Source: Pedobacter sp. MC2016-24 (GTDB taxonomy: Bacteria > Bacteroidota > Bacteroidia > Sphingobacteriales > Sphingobacteriaceae). From it: 64,000 nucleotides of DNA. Below, piece after piece: positions 26,022-35,651 of the stretch (positions are counted from its first letter, which is position 1; each line of letters begins with the position of its first letter). Below the pieces are notes generated by a model. The model worked only from the letters and a program-made list of their open reading frames with translations, did not search any database and was not told the origin of the DNA. The DNA is taken from positions 62,001 to 126,000 of the forward strand of contig NZ_JADFBX010000002.1 in the NCBI RefSeq assembly GCF_015223055.1, written 5' to 3'. Position numbers and translations under genes: made by a program.

Positions 26022-27035
26022 TTATGACTCGAGGATTTCTAACTGTATAATGATTTGCTCCGCTGTTATTGGATAAGCTTGTTCATGCCTGATACTCTGA
26101 TAAACGGCTTCAAATAAAGGAAGGTAATTGCCGGTAACAGATGGAATCGTTTGTTGCGTTTTATGACCCTCTCCATTCATCAGGAACAGTTTTCCGTTTT
26201 TTCCATCAGCCTCTACGCCATAGCCTTCATCCACTGGCTTAATGCCCTTCAGCAATTGATCTTCCTGCACATCGGCTCTTTCCTTAATGAAAGTTCCCAA
26301 ATTGCCATTCAATACAAATGAGGGTAAAGGTTCAGCGATCATTAAATTGGAATGCACAAATACATGTACACTATTCGGATAAGCAAGGTGAATCGAAAAA
26401 TAGTCATTCACTTTTGTTCCGGATCTGTTCTCGCCTAATATTTTATGAAATGAATCTGGTGCTCCAAATAAGCTGATGGCCTGGTCCAGCAAATGTGGGC
26501 CCAGATCATACAGCAAACCGCTGGCGGCCAGGGGTTCTTCCTTAAATGATTTAGGGCCAATCGCTGCACGATACCTGTCAAACCGGAAATGTACTTCATT
26601 CAGCTTACCCAGTTCTCCGCTTTCAATAATCTCACGTACCGATGTGAAATCACTGTCCCATCTTCGGTTTTGATACACAAATGCTTTTTTACCGACATTT
26701 TTGGCCAGTTCAAACAGTTCTTTAGCTTCGGCTGAAGTTGCTGTAAAAGGTTTTTCTACCAGGATGTGTTTGCCTGCCTGTAACGCCTTTTTTGCATAGT
26801 CGTAATGCGTATAATTTGGGGTATTGATGATGATCAATTCAATCTCGGTATCAGCCAAAAGCGCTTCTGTAGTGTCATAACTGATGATATCTGGATAATC
26901 TGATGCTGCTTGCTTGTGGTTGCGTTCCGTTACTGCATGTAATTTAAATGCTGGATGTGCCTGTATAAACGGGGCATGGAAAACTTTGCCTGACATACCG
27001 TAGGCCATTAAACCGGTTACTATCTCTTTATTCAT
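26022..27035 (-). CDS. Gfo/Idh/MocA-family oxidoreductase
   Basis: 337-residue NAD(P)-dependent oxidoreductase. The ATG at 27035 gives the normal N-terminus (MNKEIVTGLMAYGMSGKVFH); the longer frame to 27122 would add 29 unrelated residues. The Rossmann region includes INTPNYTHYDYAKKALQAGKHILVEKPF, of which EKP is the family's catalytic Lys motif; DLGPHLLDQAISLFG follows. Substrates of this family are mainly sugars or inositols and cannot be read from sequence. It is followed by the MtfA-like peptidase in one operon. Confidence 0.9.
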   Translation of the reverse strand: MNKEIVTGLMAYGMSGKVFHAPFIQAHPAFKLHAVTERNHKQAASDYPDIISYDTTEALLADTEIELIIINTPNYTHYDYAKKALQAGKHILVEKPFTATSAEAKELFELAKNVGKKAFVYQNRRWDSDFTSVREIIESGELGKLNEVHFRFDRYRAAIGPKSFKEEPLAASGLLYDLGPHLLDQAISLFGAPDSFHKILGENRSGTKVNDYFSIHLAYPNSVHVFVHSNLMIAEPLPSFVLNGNLGTFIKERADVQEDQLLKGIKPVDEGYGVEADGKNGKLFLMNGEGHKTQQTIPSVTGNYLPLFEAVYQSIRHEQAYPITAEQIIIQLEILES

Positions 27036-27167
27036 TCTGATCTTTTTAGTATTCGCAGTAAAAAATTGATACCTGGTATTTACATGACCAGGTGTGCTAA
27101 ATTTAATGAAATCAGTCAGCAATGTCTAATTTTCGTTTGGTAAATCAACACAATCGGCAATTGATTG

Positions 27168-27175
27168 TATCTTTG
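27168..27175 (+). promoter_or_regulatory. -7 promoter element 4 nt before a start codon
   Basis: TATCTTTG fits TAnnTTTG and ends 4 nt before the ATG at 27180, predicting a leaderless transcript. The same layout is seen at hisS and the PIF1-like helicase gene. Confidence 0.55.
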
Positions 27176-27179
27176 CGCC

Positions 27180-27539
27180 ATGAAGCCTGCAGAAATTAAT
27201 GCGAAATGGAAAATTTTGCAGCAAAAAATAGCACAGGAATTCGATTCTGACACTCCGGACTTAAAAGTAGTTTTGTTTTTAATAGGGGTTCAGGAATTGG
27301 GTAAAGGTCCTGGCAAATATAGTAAACGTCAAAAAGAAGAACTGATGCACATTGCTACCTGTCGCTTATTGAGCGAAATGGGCTTTTATGAGCTTGAAGG
27401 TTTAGATCAGGATGGCTGGCCACATTGGAAACTGGTTAAGCCCGTGCCTTCCTTCGCGATGATGGAGCAGGAGTTGTTATTGAAATCGCTGGCCGTACAT
27501 TATTTCGAAGACATCTACGGTTCTGAAATTGAACAGTAA
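27180..27539 (+). CDS. conserved-looking hypothetical protein
   Basis: 119-residue soluble protein with no signal, membrane helix or recognisable motif. The composition is well balanced (VVLFLIGVQELGKGPGKYSKRQKEELMHIAT). Coding is supported by a promoter element directly ahead of the ATG and a terminator shortly after the stop. The ATG at 27180 is preferred to the upstream frame start at 27165, which lies ahead of the -7 element. Function unknown. Confidence 0.75.
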   Translation: MKPAEINAKWKILQQKIAQEFDSDTPDLKVVLFLIGVQELGKGPGKYSKRQKEELMHIATCRLLSEMGFYELEGLDQDGWPHWKLVKPVPSFAMMEQELLLKSLAVHYFEDIYGSEIEQ

Positions 27540-27573
27540 CAGACGTTCCATTGATGCAAAAAACGTTGAAATA

Positions 27574-27612
27574 AAAAACCCGAAGTACAATGTACTCCGG
27601 GTTTCGTTTTTA
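27574..27612. terminator. terminator between the hypothetical gene and the OmpA lipoprotein
   Basis: Outer stem AAACCCG (27576-27582) with CGGGTTT (27598-27604), and an inner AGTACA/TGTACT stem, with flanking A and T runs. It serves two convergent genes. Confidence 0.88.
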
Positions 27613-27634
27613 TAGGTAGATGTAAATGTGCTAA

Positions 27635-28315
27635 TTATTTTCCTTGTTGTTTTGCTTCGTTTTTCAACTGGTCGTTGGCAACGATAACAACTTCAACTCT
27701 GCGGTTTGCAGCTCTTCCTTCTTCAGTTGCATTGTCAGCAATTGGCTCTGAAAAACCTTTTCCTAAGGTGATCAAGCGGGTAGACGGCACACCTTGTGAA
27801 ACGGCATAAGCTTTAACAGCAGCAGCCCTCCTTTCGGATAAGCTCATGTTGTAAGCTTCAGTTCCTTTATTGTCAGTGTGTCCAATTACTTTAATGTCAG
27901 TTCCAGGATATTGATTAATTGAACCTGCTAAAGATTTGATATTGGTTTTTGCCTGAGCAGTTAAATCCGATTTGTCAAAACCGAATAAAATACCGCTATC
28001 AAATTTAACGATGATACCTTCACCTTCACGGATTACTTCAGCATTTGGAATCGCATTTTGAATTTCCGCCGCTTGTTTGTCCATTCTTTTACCAATGAAA
28101 CCTCCGGCAGTACCACCTACAGCAGCACCAATGATAGCCCCTACTGCAGTATTACCAGCTTTTTTGCCGATGATAGCTCCCAATACACCACCAGCAGCAG
28201 CACCAATACCAGCTCCTTTTTGCGTTTTTGTTAAACTATCGCAACCTTGAAAAGCCATTGAGCCAATTGCCAGTGCGATACTAAATGTTGCTATTTTAAA
28301 TTTCGAAGTAATCAT
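27635..28315 (-). CDS. OmpA-family lipoprotein with glycine-zipper domain
   Basis: 226-residue envelope protein. A lipoprotein signal ends at Cys25 (MAFQGC). A glycine-zipper segment (about 33-75, repeats of GAAAGGVLGAIIG type) may insert in the membrane. The C-terminal OmpA-like peptidoglycan-binding domain (about 100-215) has GHTDNKGTEAYNMSLSERRA and GRAANRRVEVV. It probably anchors the outer membrane to the wall. It is monocistronic, with a -7 element 35 nt ahead of the ATG. Confidence 0.93.
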   Translation of the reverse strand: MITSKFKIATFSIALAIGSMAFQGCDSLTKTQKGAGIGAAAGGVLGAIIGKKAGNTAVGAIIGAAVGGTAGGFIGKRMDKQAAEIQNAIPNAEVIREGEGIIVKFDSGILFGFDKSDLTAQAKTNIKSLAGSINQYPGTDIKVIGHTDNKGTEAYNMSLSERRAAAVKAYAVSQGVPSTRLITLGKGFSEPIADNATEEGRAANRRVEVVIVANDQLKNEAKQQGK

Positions 28316-28349
28316 AATCTATTCAATTTGTTTTACGCTGCCGGTAAAT

Positions 28350-28357
28350 CAAACCTA
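28350..28357 (-). promoter_or_regulatory. -7 promoter element for the OmpA lipoprotein
   Basis: CAAACCTA on the plus strand reads TAGGTTTG on the minus strand. A second match, CAAAAATA near 28434, is farther away and less likely. Confidence 0.45.
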
Positions 28358-28478
28358 ATGCCAAGATTTTATCTTCTTTACTTTTATTGTTTTCTAACAA
28401 GGATTTGACAGCTTTTTTTGTCAGGTATACTGCAAAAATATTACGCTGTGGATGAATTGACCAGAATTCTAGACAACT

Positions 28479-29177
28479 TTATTCAGAGAAATAGGCTTCC
28501 AGCTCTTTAAGGGTGTTTTCATCTTTTAAGAAATCTTTGATGATTATGCCTTTTTCTAACAAAATGATCCTGTCACAAACGTCGGTTACATGGTTTAAGT
28601 CATGACTCGAAATTAAAGTCGTCATCTTACTGGTTCCTTTTAACGATTTAATCAGTGTTTTTAACCTGATTTGTGTAGTTGGGTCCAGATTGGCAAAAGG
28701 TTCATCTAAAACCAGGAGCTCTGGATTTTGCATCAGGGCGGCTGCAATACCAATTTTATTTTGATTGCCTTTAGAAAAATCACGTATGTATTTACCCCTG
28801 TTTAAAATTTCACTGTTGAAGAATTCCTCATATTGTATCAGGTACTCTTCAACCTGAGCGGTACTCCGATCATGCAGACTGCCGATAAATACGAAATATT
28901 CTTCAGGCGTAAGGTAATCGATTAAAAAACCTTCATCTAAATAAGAAGCGGTGTAGTTTTTCCAGACATCACTTTCCATCACATTTTCTCCTTTAGACAA
29001 AATGGCTCCTGCTGAAGGCCTGATCAGATCCAGCAACATTCTGAAAAAAGTAGTTTTACCCGCCCCGTTGTTGCCTACCAGTCCAATAGTTTCACCAGCC
29101 CGAATTTTCAAATTCGGAATATTGACAACGGTTTTTTCTCCATAAACCTTGGTCAGATTTTGTACTTCTAAAATCAT
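28479..29177 (-). CDS. ABC transporter ATP-binding protein
   Basis: 232-residue ATPase: Walker A GNNGAGKTT (about residue 38), a signature variant FSKGNQNKI in place of LSGGQ, and Walker B LLVLDEPFANLD, then the H-loop SSHDLNHV. It pairs with the DUF5687 membrane subunit that starts 2 bp upstream in the operon. This arrangement is typical of a Bacteroidota exporter of unknown cargo. Confidence 0.94.
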   Translation of the reverse strand: MILEVQNLTKVYGEKTVVNIPNLKIRAGETIGLVGNNGAGKTTFFRMLLDLIRPSAGAILSKGENVMESDVWKNYTASYLDEGFLIDYLTPEEYFVFIGSLHDRSTAQVEEYLIQYEEFFNSEILNRGKYIRDFSKGNQNKIGIAAALMQNPELLVLDEPFANLDPTTQIRLKTLIKSLKGTSKMTTLISSHDLNHVTDVCDRIILLEKGIIIKDFLKDENTLKELEAYFSE

Positions 29178-29179
29178 AA

Positions 29180-30652
29180 TTATTCTCTAAAGCCTTCGGC
29201 TATTTTATAACGTTGCTGTTCAAATTTTCTGGTGATATAATTCACCCAAAATCCCCGCATCAACAGCATGATCAGTCCGAAGGTCGAAACGATGATCAGA
29301 CCGAGGTAAGGCATGCCCAGCAAGCCAAATGGCAGGTAAATCAATATCGGTGTTAGGGCATAAGGAAACATCAGCAGCCATTGATTTGCACCTGCACCCT
29401 GGTAGTTAAAAGTAGCACTTTTTTTAATGTCGAGCCGCTTATAATTATAGGTAGCCAGATAAAGCACAACCACAGTTCCAAAGCCGATGTTGTACAAGTA
29501 AGCTGTTAAATGAAGCAAGAGCAACTTCGGACTCAAAAAGCCGTAAAAACTGGCTAATAAAGTAATCATGGTACAGCCTATCGTAAATAATAAGAATTTA
29601 GCTTTTATGAAATCCTTAAAATTGATTCGATTGCTCAGTAAACCATCGAAATGTGCACTTTGCCAGCCGAACATAAATTGCCCATAAATGATGATCGATA
29701 TTCCGGTCATAAAAATTGCGCCGAACATCATTTGACCAAAGGCATTTTCGGCAATGGCATGTTCCTTATAAAATATAAAGCCATATAAAAGAAAGAGGAA
29801 GCCCATAAACAATGCGGTTCGGGAACGTTTATGTCTCAGAATCAATTTAAGTTCAAGTGCAGCCAATTCACCCACACGGCCAAACCGGTTTAAAAAGGCA
29901 TAATCCGTACTTACCTTTTTCTCATCGACCGAGCTTAATTCTTCTGCATAAAGGTTCTTCCGCAAATAACTTGAGTTTAACCTGAATATACCGAATGCCA
30001 ATGCAGAGAAAACAAAACCAAGATATGGATGAGCGGCAATTGACCTGAAAATGAGATCGGAAATGCGCATGATCGAAATGAGCTTATAATGCTCCAGGGC
30101 TGCGAAACTGGCAATAATTAATAAACCGATCACAGTAAACCACACATTAGTGATTGATTTTCTCTTGATATACAGAACCAGGTAATTGTTTAAAACCATA
30201 CCCGACAGTATAGAAATGATATACATGAATGTCGCCATGCCCCCAAAAGCAGGCGCGATCTTAGTCAGACAAAAAGGAAGGAACAAAAAGAATGGCCAAA
30301 GATTAAAAGCTGAAAATAGTGCCTTCACATTTAAAAAGATAATGATTTTCCGTTTCGGAATTTTTAGATGAAGATAAGGGACTATGCTTAAAGTCGGTAA
30401 ATCCTGCAATTGCAAACGCATTAAAAAATCAAAGGCAAAATAATACAAAATGATGCCATTAAAGCTTGTAATGATGTCCTGGTCCGGAAAAACCTGCGGC
30501 AAAACATGCGACATCCCAAAGCCAATTCCTAAGGCAACGATCAAAAAATAAAGCATAAAAAAGCCAAGCACAAATTGGGCGGCCAGACTACCGCTACGGT
30601 TTCTGGAACGCCAGAAGGCTTTTCGCTGGTGACTTAAAAAGGTGAGGAGCAT
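29180..30652 (-). CDS. DUF5687 family ABC transporter permease
   Basis: 490-residue integral membrane protein with about 10-12 hydrophobic segments, beginning MLLTFLSHQRKAFWRSRNRSG, which is characteristic of DUF5687. It serves as the membrane half of the exporter whose ATPase gene follows by 2 bp. Upstream rarA ends 3 bp before it, so it is in the DEAD-rarA-exporter operon. The substrate is unknown. Confidence 0.88.
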   Translation of the reverse strand: MLLTFLSHQRKAFWRSRNRSGSLAAQFVLGFFMLYFLIVALGIGFGMSHVLPQVFPDQDIITSFNGIILYYFAFDFLMRLQLQDLPTLSIVPYLHLKIPKRKIIIFLNVKALFSAFNLWPFFLFLPFCLTKIAPAFGGMATFMYIISILSGMVLNNYLVLYIKRKSITNVWFTVIGLLIIASFAALEHYKLISIMRISDLIFRSIAAHPYLGFVFSALAFGIFRLNSSYLRKNLYAEELSSVDEKKVSTDYAFLNRFGRVGELAALELKLILRHKRSRTALFMGFLFLLYGFIFYKEHAIAENAFGQMMFGAIFMTGISIIIYGQFMFGWQSAHFDGLLSNRINFKDFIKAKFLLFTIGCTMITLLASFYGFLSPKLLLLHLTAYLYNIGFGTVVVLYLATYNYKRLDIKKSATFNYQGAGANQWLLMFPYALTPILIYLPFGLLGMPYLGLIIVSTFGLIMLLMRGFWVNYITRKFEQQRYKIAEGFRE

Positions 30653-30655
30653 CGT

Positions 30656-31936
30656 CTAATAATTGTATTTGTTTTTCCAGTTTTGTTTTAACTTCTCGCG
30701 CAACTTATCTTCTGCAGGGTTCTTCCCTGGATCATATAGTTTCGTGCCGCTGATCTCTTCGGGCAAATATTCCTGTTCAGAAAAATTTCCTTCATAACCG
30801 TGGCTGTACTTATAATCTTTTCCATACCCAATGTTCTTCATCAATTTGGTCGGTGCATTTCTGATGTGAAGCGGTACGGGTAAATTCCCCGTTTGCTTAA
30901 CCAGGGCCTGAGCCTGATTAATGGCTTCATACGCTGCATTGCTTTTGGCCGAAGAGGCCATATAGGTTACCGCTTGCGATAAGATGATCCGGGCTTCCGG
31001 ATAACCGATTACATTTACCGCCTGGAAACAGTTATTGGCCAGCAGCAAAGCATTTGGATTGGCATTGCCGATATCTTCCGAGGCCAGGATCAAAAGCCTG
31101 CGGGCAATAAACAAAGGATCTTCACCACCTTCAATCATACGCGCAAGCCAGTAAACCGCTGCATTCGGGTCGCTGCCGCGAATCGATTTAATGAAAGCAG
31201 AGATGATGTCATAGTGCTGTTCTCCGGCTTTATCATATAAAGCAAGGTTTTGTTGAGCATGTGCCAGTACGCTTTCATTGGTCAGTACCACCTTATTTCC
31301 GCCGATGCCATTAATTGCAATTTCAAGTACATTGAGTAGTTTCCTGGCGTCTCCACCAGATAACCTGATTAAGGCCTCATGTTCTTTAATGGTGATTTTC
31401 TTCTCCTTTAGTAAAACGTCATTTTTAATGGCGGTTTGTAGCAGGCCCGAAAGCTCAGCTTCATTTAAGGATTTTAAGATGTAAACCTGGCATCTGGAGA
31501 GCAAAGCTGAGATGACTTCAAAAGAGGGATTTTCAGTGGTGGCACCAATTAAGGTCACCAATCCACGTTCTACAGCACCCAGCAAACTATCTTGTTGCGA
31601 TTTGCTGAAACGATGAATCTCGTCTATAAATAAAATGGGCAAGCCCATTAAACTGTCTTTGAGCAGTGCCGCCCGGTCAATAACATCACGGATGTCTTTA
31701 ACCCCCGAATTGATGGCGCTTAAATTAAAAAAAGGCCGGTCTAATGTCTGAGAAATGATGTACGCAAGCGTTGTTTTCCCCACGCCGGGAGGCCCCCAGA
31801 AAATCATGGATGGAAGCTGACTACTTTGAATTGCTTTACGCAATACTGCATCAGGTCCCACCAAATGCTGCTGACCAACATATTCGTCCAGGTTTTGAGG
31901 ACGCATCCGTTCCGCTAATGGGGGTAAATTCTGCAT
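30656..31936 (-). CDS. rarA: replication-associated recombination protein A (MgsA/RarA)
   Basis: AAA+ ATPase acting at stalled replication forks. The 426-residue product starts at ATG 31936 ([22 protein letters not shown]); the open frame to 32074 runs back into the DEAD-box gene and is not used. Walker A is [11 protein letters not shown], Walker B is [10 protein letters not shown], and sensor 1 is [14 protein letters not shown]-terminal helical tetramerisation domain carries the [20 protein letters not shown] segment. It lies 4 bp after the DEAD-box helicase stop. Confidence 0.96.
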   Translation of the reverse strand: MQNLPPLAERMRPQNLDEYVGQQHLVGPDAVLRKAIQSSQLPSMIFWGPPGVGKTTLAYIISQTLDRPFFNLSAINSGVKDIRDVIDRAALLKDSLMGLPILFIDEIHRFSKSQQDSLLGAVERGLVTLIGATTENPSFEVISALLSRCQVYILKSLNEAELSGLLQTAIKNDVLLKEKKITIKEHEALIRLSGGDARKLLNVLEIAINGIGGNKVVLTNESVLAHAQQNLALYDKAGEQHYDIISAFIKSIRGSDPNAAVYWLARMIEGGEDPLFIARRLLILASEDIGNANPNALLLANNCFQAVNVIGYPEARIILSQAVTYMASSAKSNAAYEAINQAQALVKQTGNLPVPLHIRNAPTKLMKNIGYGKDYKYSHGYEGNFSEQEYLPEEISGTKLYDPGKNPAEDKLREKLKQNWKNKYNY

Positions 31937-31940
31937 ATGC

Positions 31941-33155
31941 TTACACTTTCTTTTTACGCCATACTTTTTTCTTGCGTGGATTATTGGTTTTGGCTGCTTC
32001 AGGTTTATGAACGTGAACGGCTTCAATGCCAGCAATATCTTCCGGAAGTGGAATGACGTCAATTTTACGTTCAATCAACTTCTCAATACTGTCCAGTTTC
32101 CGCTTATCGCGAGCGTTAACGAGTGTAATTGCAGTGCCCTTAGTGGCTGCTCTGGCTGTACGGCCAATGCGGTGAACATAATCCTCTGCATCATGAGGTA
32201 CATCAAAGTTAACCACCAGATCAATTCCCTCCACATCAATACCTCTGCTCAATACATCTGTTCCAATCAAAATCGGCAATTGCTTGTTTTTAAAGGTAAG
32301 CAAAATGCTTTCCCGTTCTTTTTGTCCAAGGTCTGAGTGAAAGGCCTCAGCCTTCAGTCCCAAACCTCTAAATACTTTTCCCAGGTTTTTTACTTTTTCC
32401 TTAGTCGAAGCAAAAACAATAATGCTCTTATAATCTCCGGTCTTTAAAATCTGGGTCAGTAAAGGAACCTTTTGCCCATCATGTGCGTGGTATATTTGTT
32501 GAGAAATACCTTCAGCTGGCTTGGAAATCGCCAGACTGATCTGCTCAGGATGTTGCAAAAGCGTTGCCGCTAACTTCCTGATTTTTGGGGGCATGGTTGC
32601 TGAAAACAATACCGTCTGCCTTTTTTGAGGCAAATAGCTTACAATTTTCATGATGTCATCATAAAAGCCCATGTCCAGCATCCGGTCCGCTTCATCCAGC
32701 ACCAGGTGCTGAAGCTGATCTAGTTTTAATAAACCAGAAGACAAATGCGAGATCAGCCTGCCCGGAGTCGCAATGATGATGTCTACACCTTCACGCATCG
32801 AGCGCTTTTGTTGTTCATAAGCAATACCGTCACCTCCGCCATACACCGTTAAAGAACTGATATTGGTAAAGTAAGATAATGCCTCTACCTGCAAATCAAT
32901 TTGTTGTGCCAGCTCTCTGGTGGGCGCGAGTATCAATGTATTGTTATGCCTGTTTTCCGTTTCCGTAATCATATTCATGATCGGTAAAAGGTAGGCGCCA
33001 GTTTTTCCTGTTCCTGTTTGTGCACAGGCTATTAAATCTTTCTTATCTAAAATAAGTGGAATAGCCTGTTCTTGTATGGGTGTCGCATTGCGAAAACCCA
33101 TAGCCAGTAAACCCTCTAAAAGTTCGGGGTTAAAACTAAAATCTTTGAAATCCAA
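31941..33155 (-). CDS. DEAD-box RNA helicase (RhlE-like)
   Basis: 404-residue RNA helicase. The Q motif is FRNATPIQEQAIP, motif I AQTGTGKT, motif II DEAD (VLDEADRMLD), motif III SAT, and motif VI HRIGRTARA. The short C-terminal tail is basic (NNPRKKKVWRKKKV), which is common for RhlE-type proteins that bind rRNA. It heads an operon with rarA and the DUF5687 exporter. A possible -7 element (TACTTTTA on the minus strand) lies near 33190 but is one base off consensus. Confidence 0.94.
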   Translation of the reverse strand: MDFKDFSFNPELLEGLLAMGFRNATPIQEQAIPLILDKKDLIACAQTGTGKTGAYLLPIMNMITETENRHNNTLILAPTRELAQQIDLQVEALSYFTNISSLTVYGGGDGIAYEQQKRSMREGVDIIIATPGRLISHLSSGLLKLDQLQHLVLDEADRMLDMGFYDDIMKIVSYLPQKRQTVLFSATMPPKIRKLAATLLQHPEQISLAISKPAEGISQQIYHAHDGQKVPLLTQILKTGDYKSIIVFASTKEKVKNLGKVFRGLGLKAEAFHSDLGQKERESILLTFKNKQLPILIGTDVLSRGIDVEGIDLVVNFDVPHDAEDYVHRIGRTARAATKGTAITLVNARDKRKLDSIEKLIERKIDVIPLPEDIAGIEAVHVHKPEAAKTNNPRKKKVWRKKKV

Positions 33156-33205
33156 TCTACTTTTATATTGTTAGTATTTTACCGTATAAAAGTAATGCTT
33201 TTATT

Positions 33206-33970
33206 CTATTTATTCTTATCGGCATATCCGAACACTTTTTGCAACAAAGAAGTTGACCTGGAACCCAGATTGTCCCTTATTTTAAGCTCTTCCTGAGCCA
33301 CCTGGATAAACATCCCATCAATCGCTTTTTGGGCTACATAGTCAGATAAATCTGCATTTACTGGTTTTACCAGGGGCACTTTGTTGTATTGGCCGGCAGC
33401 ATCAGCCCAGTACCTGGTTGCACCAACTTTAGCCAGGCTTGTCGTAATTACGGGTTTAAATTTTTGCATCAATTGCGCGGTGGTTACCCTTTTAAAGTAA
33501 TTAGTTGCCGCGTCTTTACTGCCCAGTAAAATATTGGTGGCGTCAGTAATCGTCATTTGTTTAATAGCGGATAGAAAAATCGGCTTTGCTTCTTTTGCTG
33601 CATCTTCAGCAGCACGGTTTAAACCCAGAATCACATTGTCAGCCAATTTACCCATACCCAGGCTACGTAAAGTTTTTTCCACTTTTTGAGCTTCTGGTGG
33701 AAACAGGATCTTAACGGCCATATTTCCTAAAAAGCCATCTTTGGCAGAAAGCAGGTCGGCACCCCTTGATGTTCCGATTTCTAAAGCCTGTTTAATACCG
33801 GAAGCAATCTCAAGCGTGCTCGGATTACTTCCAGTTGTATTTGAATTACTTGCTGTACCTGTCTGACCGGTTACTTTTTTCAAGACATCCCCAAGTTTGA
33901 TCTGGGCAGTTGCATTGTTCATTAAAAAACAAACAGATAAGGCCAGTCCGGCAAGTTTTAATCTTTTCAT
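33206..33970 (-). CDS. DUF4197 domain protein
   Basis: 254-residue exported protein with signal peptide ending MNNATAQ. The rest is one DUF4197 domain (about 25-250: LEIASGIKQALEIGTSRGADLLS, given in part). The fold is alpha-helical and no activity is known. Its gene is 14 bp downstream of the VWA protein gene, so the two are probably cotranscribed and may work together at the envelope. Confidence 0.88.
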   Translation of the reverse strand: MKRLKLAGLALSVCFLMNNATAQIKLGDVLKKVTGQTGTASNSNTTGSNPSTLEIASGIKQALEIGTSRGADLLSAKDGFLGNMAVKILFPPEAQKVEKTLRSLGMGKLADNVILGLNRAAEDAAKEAKPIFLSAIKQMTITDATNILLGSKDAATNYFKRVTTAQLMQKFKPVITTSLAKVGATRYWADAAGQYNKVPLVKPVNADLSDYVAQKAIDGMFIQVAQEELKIRDNLGSRSTSLLQKVFGYADKNK

Positions 33971-33984
33971 TTGAAATACGGGTG

Positions 33985-35553
33985 TTATTTTTTAACCGAA
34001 GATAACAAATCTTCGGCCATGTTGGCTTCCAGTCCCGCATATTTGTTAATCAATCGGTTCAGCAATTGGTTAAGGTACTCCACCTGGTAACTTCCCACGG
34101 TAGGTTTGAGGTGGCTATTGCCTATTCCACTATCATCTGTTAAAAAAACATAAGTGCCATTGGTACTTAAAGCCATAAAGCGCATTAAAAATTCCGTGTT
34201 TTTGTCTATGCCGCTGGCCACCACCGGAATTAAAGCAATCCCTTTCGCTGCAGCTTCCTTTACAGATCTCTGCAGGCTTTTAACTCTCGCGGCGTCATAA
34301 TGAGGCGGTGCATCCAGAATCATAAACATCAGTTTGGCCGTAGGTCCGGTCGTAGACCAGCGCTGCTGGTATATGGCATTCTCCATCGCCTCTTCAACCG
34401 CTTCTTCAAAATCCCCGCCACCAGATGCTTCCTGTTTCGCAAGGTTTCTTTTTACATTTCTGATGTCGCTGTCAAATCCAAAATCCCGTACCACATAATC
34501 ATCTCCCTTATCGCGGTAAAAAACCAATGCAGTCCGCGTATTTAAATTATTTCCACCATTTAATTTGCCAATAATATCTTCAAGCTCAGATTTTAAATAG
34601 CTAATCTCATCACCCATTGATCCTGTTGCATCAACCATAAACATCACATCCAGATTTTTAATGCTTTCAGCAGTTCGGTCTAAAACCATGGTCATGTTGC
34701 GTGTTTTTGCCGAAATATTTTTGTTGTACAGTGTTTTACCATTTACATCCGTTACAGCCAGTGTCAATTCTTCCTGTTCATTGGAAAACAAAGACGGCCA
34801 CAGCTCAACTTTACCTTCAAAATTAGTTTGGGCCTTCCACAACGGGGTTCCGTTGCGCAGTGCGGTAACTGTATAATTAATCAAGGGTTTTTGCTGTTTG
34901 TTCTTTAAGTTTATACTGATTCTTTTGTTGGTGTAAAACTGCCATTTGGGTTGGTTGGCCGACCATTCCTGGTTGTTCATCAGGTCTTTCCAAAAATCCC
35001 AATGCTCAAGGTCATTCCATTCCCCTGCTGTCAGTTGATTGGATTGTGGCTTAATTTTACCAGGAAGAGCAGAAACCGGACCTGGTTTTTTAGCTACTGA
35101 TCCTACAACGCTTTTACTTCGTGTCACACTACTGGACCGATCGGTTGAAACCCCGCTAACTCTTCCTTCCAAAGCAACTGCCGATGCTGTAACACTACGT
35201 TTGGTCTTGGTATCACCGTAGCCCGTGATCACAATTTCTGACAATGATGCACTACTTTGAGCCAGTGCGACATTAACGACATTACTTCCATTCAATTTGA
35301 TGATGGCATTGTTGTAACCAATCATACTAAACTTTAAGCGGTATTCTTTTGCTTCAATATCAATTGTATATCTCCCGTTTTTATCCGTACTTGCTTTTGC
35401 TTTTCCTGATTCTGAAGTTACAGAAACGCCCGGTAAAGGCATACCACTGTCTTTGTCTTTTACCAGTCCGGTTATGGTTTTAGCCATAACGACATGAGGT
35501 TTAAATGCTGTAAATAATAAGAGTATTGATACAGACAATAATAACGTTTTCAT
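33985..35553 (-). CDS. exported VWA protein with SusC-like N-terminal domain
   Basis: 522-residue protein. The ATG at 35553 gives signal MKTLLLSVSILLLFTAFKPHVVMA. A carboxypeptidase-regulatory-like domain (about 25-100) ends in LSEIVITGYG, the motif that normally leads into a SusC plug, yet no plug or barrel follows. A linker and a beta-rich segment (about 180-285) come next, then a von Willebrand A domain (from about 303) with the MIDAS motif DATGS and the later LDAPPHYD. It is divergent from a sigma/anti-sigma pair whose anti-sigma partner carries the same ITGYG-type domain, suggesting a shared envelope function. Confidence 0.85.
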   Translation of the reverse strand: MKTLLLSVSILLLFTAFKPHVVMAKTITGLVKDKDSGMPLPGVSVTSESGKAKASTDKNGRYTIDIEAKEYRLKFSMIGYNNAIIKLNGSNVVNVALAQSSASLSEIVITGYGDTKTKRSVTASAVALEGRVSGVSTDRSSSVTRSKSVVGSVAKKPGPVSALPGKIKPQSNQLTAGEWNDLEHWDFWKDLMNNQEWSANQPKWQFYTNKRISINLKNKQQKPLINYTVTALRNGTPLWKAQTNFEGKVELWPSLFSNEQEELTLAVTDVNGKTLYNKNISAKTRNMTMVLDRTAESIKNLDVMFMVDATGSMGDEISYLKSELEDIIGKLNGGNNLNTRTALVFYRDKGDDYVVRDFGFDSDIRNVKRNLAKQEASGGGDFEEAVEEAMENAIYQQRWSTTGPTAKLMFMILDAPPHYDAARVKSLQRSVKEAAAKGIALIPVVASGIDKNTEFLMRFMALSTNGTYVFLTDDSGIGNSHLKPTVGSYQVEYLNQLLNRLINKYAGLEANMAEDLLSSVKK

Positions 35554-35619
35554 AAGCTGCTGTTTTTTACAATGATGACAGCTTTTTAAAATTTCCATAC
35601 CAGTGTCAAAAAATATTTT

Positions 35620-35627
35620 TATACTTG
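35620..35627 (+). promoter_or_regulatory. near-consensus -7 element for the sigma-factor gene
   Basis: TATACTTG differs from TAnnTTTG at one base. It covers the alternative TTG start at 35625, favouring the TTG at 35652 as the true start. Confidence 0.35.
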
Positions 35628-35651
35628 AGCAGATTATGCCTTGAACATTCC

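Noticed and set aside
31937..32074. RarA extended 46 codons upstream.
   Set aside because: The extension overlaps the DEAD-box gene and has no family similarity; ATG 31936 gives the usual N-terminus.
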